A stretch of DNA of 64,000 nucleotides from NCBI RefSeq assembly GCF_014635705.1, contig NZ_BMDI01000001.1, positions 1,070,008-1,134,007 on the forward strand, given 5' to 3'. Position 1 is the first letter of the stretch; every line of letters begins with the position of its first letter. Source of the DNA: Oxalicibacterium faecigallinarum. Its GTDB lineage: Bacteria; Pseudomonadota; Gammaproteobacteria; Burkholderiales; Burkholderiaceae_D. This document shows positions 63,387-64,000 of the stretch, one piece after another. The notes beneath the pieces were generated by a model. It made no database searches. It saw nothing but the letters and a program-made list of their open reading frames with translations, and was not told where the DNA came from. The position numbers were made by a program, and so were the translations under genes.

Positions 63387-64000
63387 ATGGCCACTCGCAC
63401 CTCAAAAACCCCACTCTCTCCGACACAAAAAGCCGACAAGAAAAGAGGCGATGTTCTCAAAGCTGCCGGCAAGTGCTTCCGCAAAACCGGGTTTCACCAG
63501 ACCTCAATGCAACAGATCTGCGCAGAAACCGGGCTCGGTCCCGGCGCGGTTTATCGCTACTTCACGGGCAAGGAAGCGATCATTGAGGCAATGGTGGAAG
63601 ACGAGCGACGTCAGGCGCGTGCCATGCTGTTGCAGATGCGCGATGCCGAATCAATCCAGCAGGCACTGGCGATGGCGACACGCATGTTTGCCGACCGTTA
63701 TCGTGCGAGCGGCGACGCAGGCTTGATGACCGAAGTCTATGCAGAAGGCATGCGCAGCAAGCGCACGGGTGCCGTGCTGCGCAAGATTGAAGCCGAGTGG
63801 GTCATGGGGCTGACGAATATCCTGCGCGTGGCACAGGCGCGTGGTCAGCTGGATGCCTCTTTGGATGCAGCGCAGACCGCGCTGTTTTTGACCGGCATGT
63901 GGGATGGCATGATCATTCGCCAGCACTTTCATGCCCACGATGATCCGCAGGCTTTACCGGCATTTTTTGACAATATGATTGCACGACTGCTGTCCAAGGA
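63387..64000 (+). CDS. TetR-family transcriptional regulator (3' end cut by window end)
   Basis: The ATG at 63387 opens MATRTSKTPLSPTQKADKKR and leads to the TetR helix-turn-helix: KRGDVLKAAGKCFRKTGF, TSMQQICAETGLGPGAVYRYF and TGKEAIIEAMVE. The ligand-binding domain follows, with MTEVYAEGMRSKRTG; 204 complete codons are inside the window and the reading frame is still open at the end. The ligand and target genes are unknown. It is divergent from iscR, with a palindromic operator candidate over its -10 box. Plus-strand neighbours beyond the window may be its targets. Confidence 0.85.
   Translation, partial: MATRTSKTPLSPTQKADKKRGDVLKAAGKCFRKTGFHQTSMQQICAETGLGPGAVYRYFTGKEAIIEAMVEDERRQARAMLLQMRDAESIQQALAMATRMFADRYRASGDAGLMTEVYAEGMRSKRTGAVLRKIEAEWVMGLTNILRVAQARGQLDASLDAAQTALFLTGMWDGMIIRQHFHAHDDPQALPAFFDNMIARLLSK

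Overview
The window looks like a core chromosomal segment of a betaproteobacterium of the Burkholderiales, most likely Oxalobacteraceae (Herminiimonas / Minibacterium-like). The evidence is the moderate GC content, the protein sequences (RpfE-type protein, AlaA, PIN-PhoH, single LolC/E permease, BamC) and the gene order (rpfE-like–recJ–prfB–lysS, iscRSUA-hscBA-fdx-iscX, rpsF-priB-rpsR-rplI-dnaB). This assignment is an inference. I found no rRNA, tRNA, insertion sequence, prophage, CRISPR array or origin. Nearly all of the sequence is accounted for by 66 genes; the first and last are cut by the window edges.

Layout. 0-5 kb: the start of an HDOD/EAL-like signalling gene, rlmJ, a small exported protein and clpB behind a sigma-32-like promoter. 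5-11.5 kb (minus strand): alaA-hom, then thrC-moeA-moaD-moaE-crcB, which mixes threonine synthesis, molybdopterin synthesis and a fluoride channel. 11.7-14.7 kb (plus): an Mth938-like protein, a PrxQ/Bcp peroxiredoxin and a PIN-PhoH ATPase. 14.7-19.6 kb (minus): phosphate transporter pit with its DUF47 partner, dnaB and the rpsF-priB-rpsR-rplI operon. 19.8-30.5 kb: lexA with two SOS boxes, trmJ, suhB, an RhlE-type helicase, a VOC protein, mutS coupled to a metallophosphatase-like protein whose catalytic motifs look lost, slyD, the L16 hydroxylase gene roxA and a repeat-rich lipoprotein.

30.7-39.3 kb (minus): dapA-bamC, a methyltransferase, a site-2 protease, yciO, htpX (with a CRP/FNR-like palindrome upstream), a PHP phosphatase, an alpha/beta hydrolase, two tandem paralogous small lipoproteins and a DUF455 ferritin-like protein. 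39.5-41 kb: a gamma carbonic anhydrase and hslO. 41-50 kb (minus): pyrG-eno-ftsB and lolC-lolD-tatD-comEC. 50-57 kb (plus): the rpfE-like gene, recJ, prfB (read through a programmed +1 frameshift) and lysS, with one unknown lipoprotein gene on the opposite strand between recJ and prfB, then a glycine-zipper envelope protein. 57.2-63 kb (minus): the complete ISC iron-sulfur operon with an IscR type-1 site in front. The window ends in a TetR-family regulator.

I do not see a clear candidate for a wholly new multi-gene system. The most interesting signals are small: the degenerate phosphatase coupled to mutS, a perfect 24-bp palindrome before pit, the CRP/FNR-like site before htpX, -10 boxes placed so close to start codons that leaderless mRNAs are likely, a probable S6:S18 leader before rpsF, a terminator-like hairpin that divides the isc operon, a five-residue insertion between the cluster-binding cysteines of IscR, and a repeat-built lipoprotein with a long leader.
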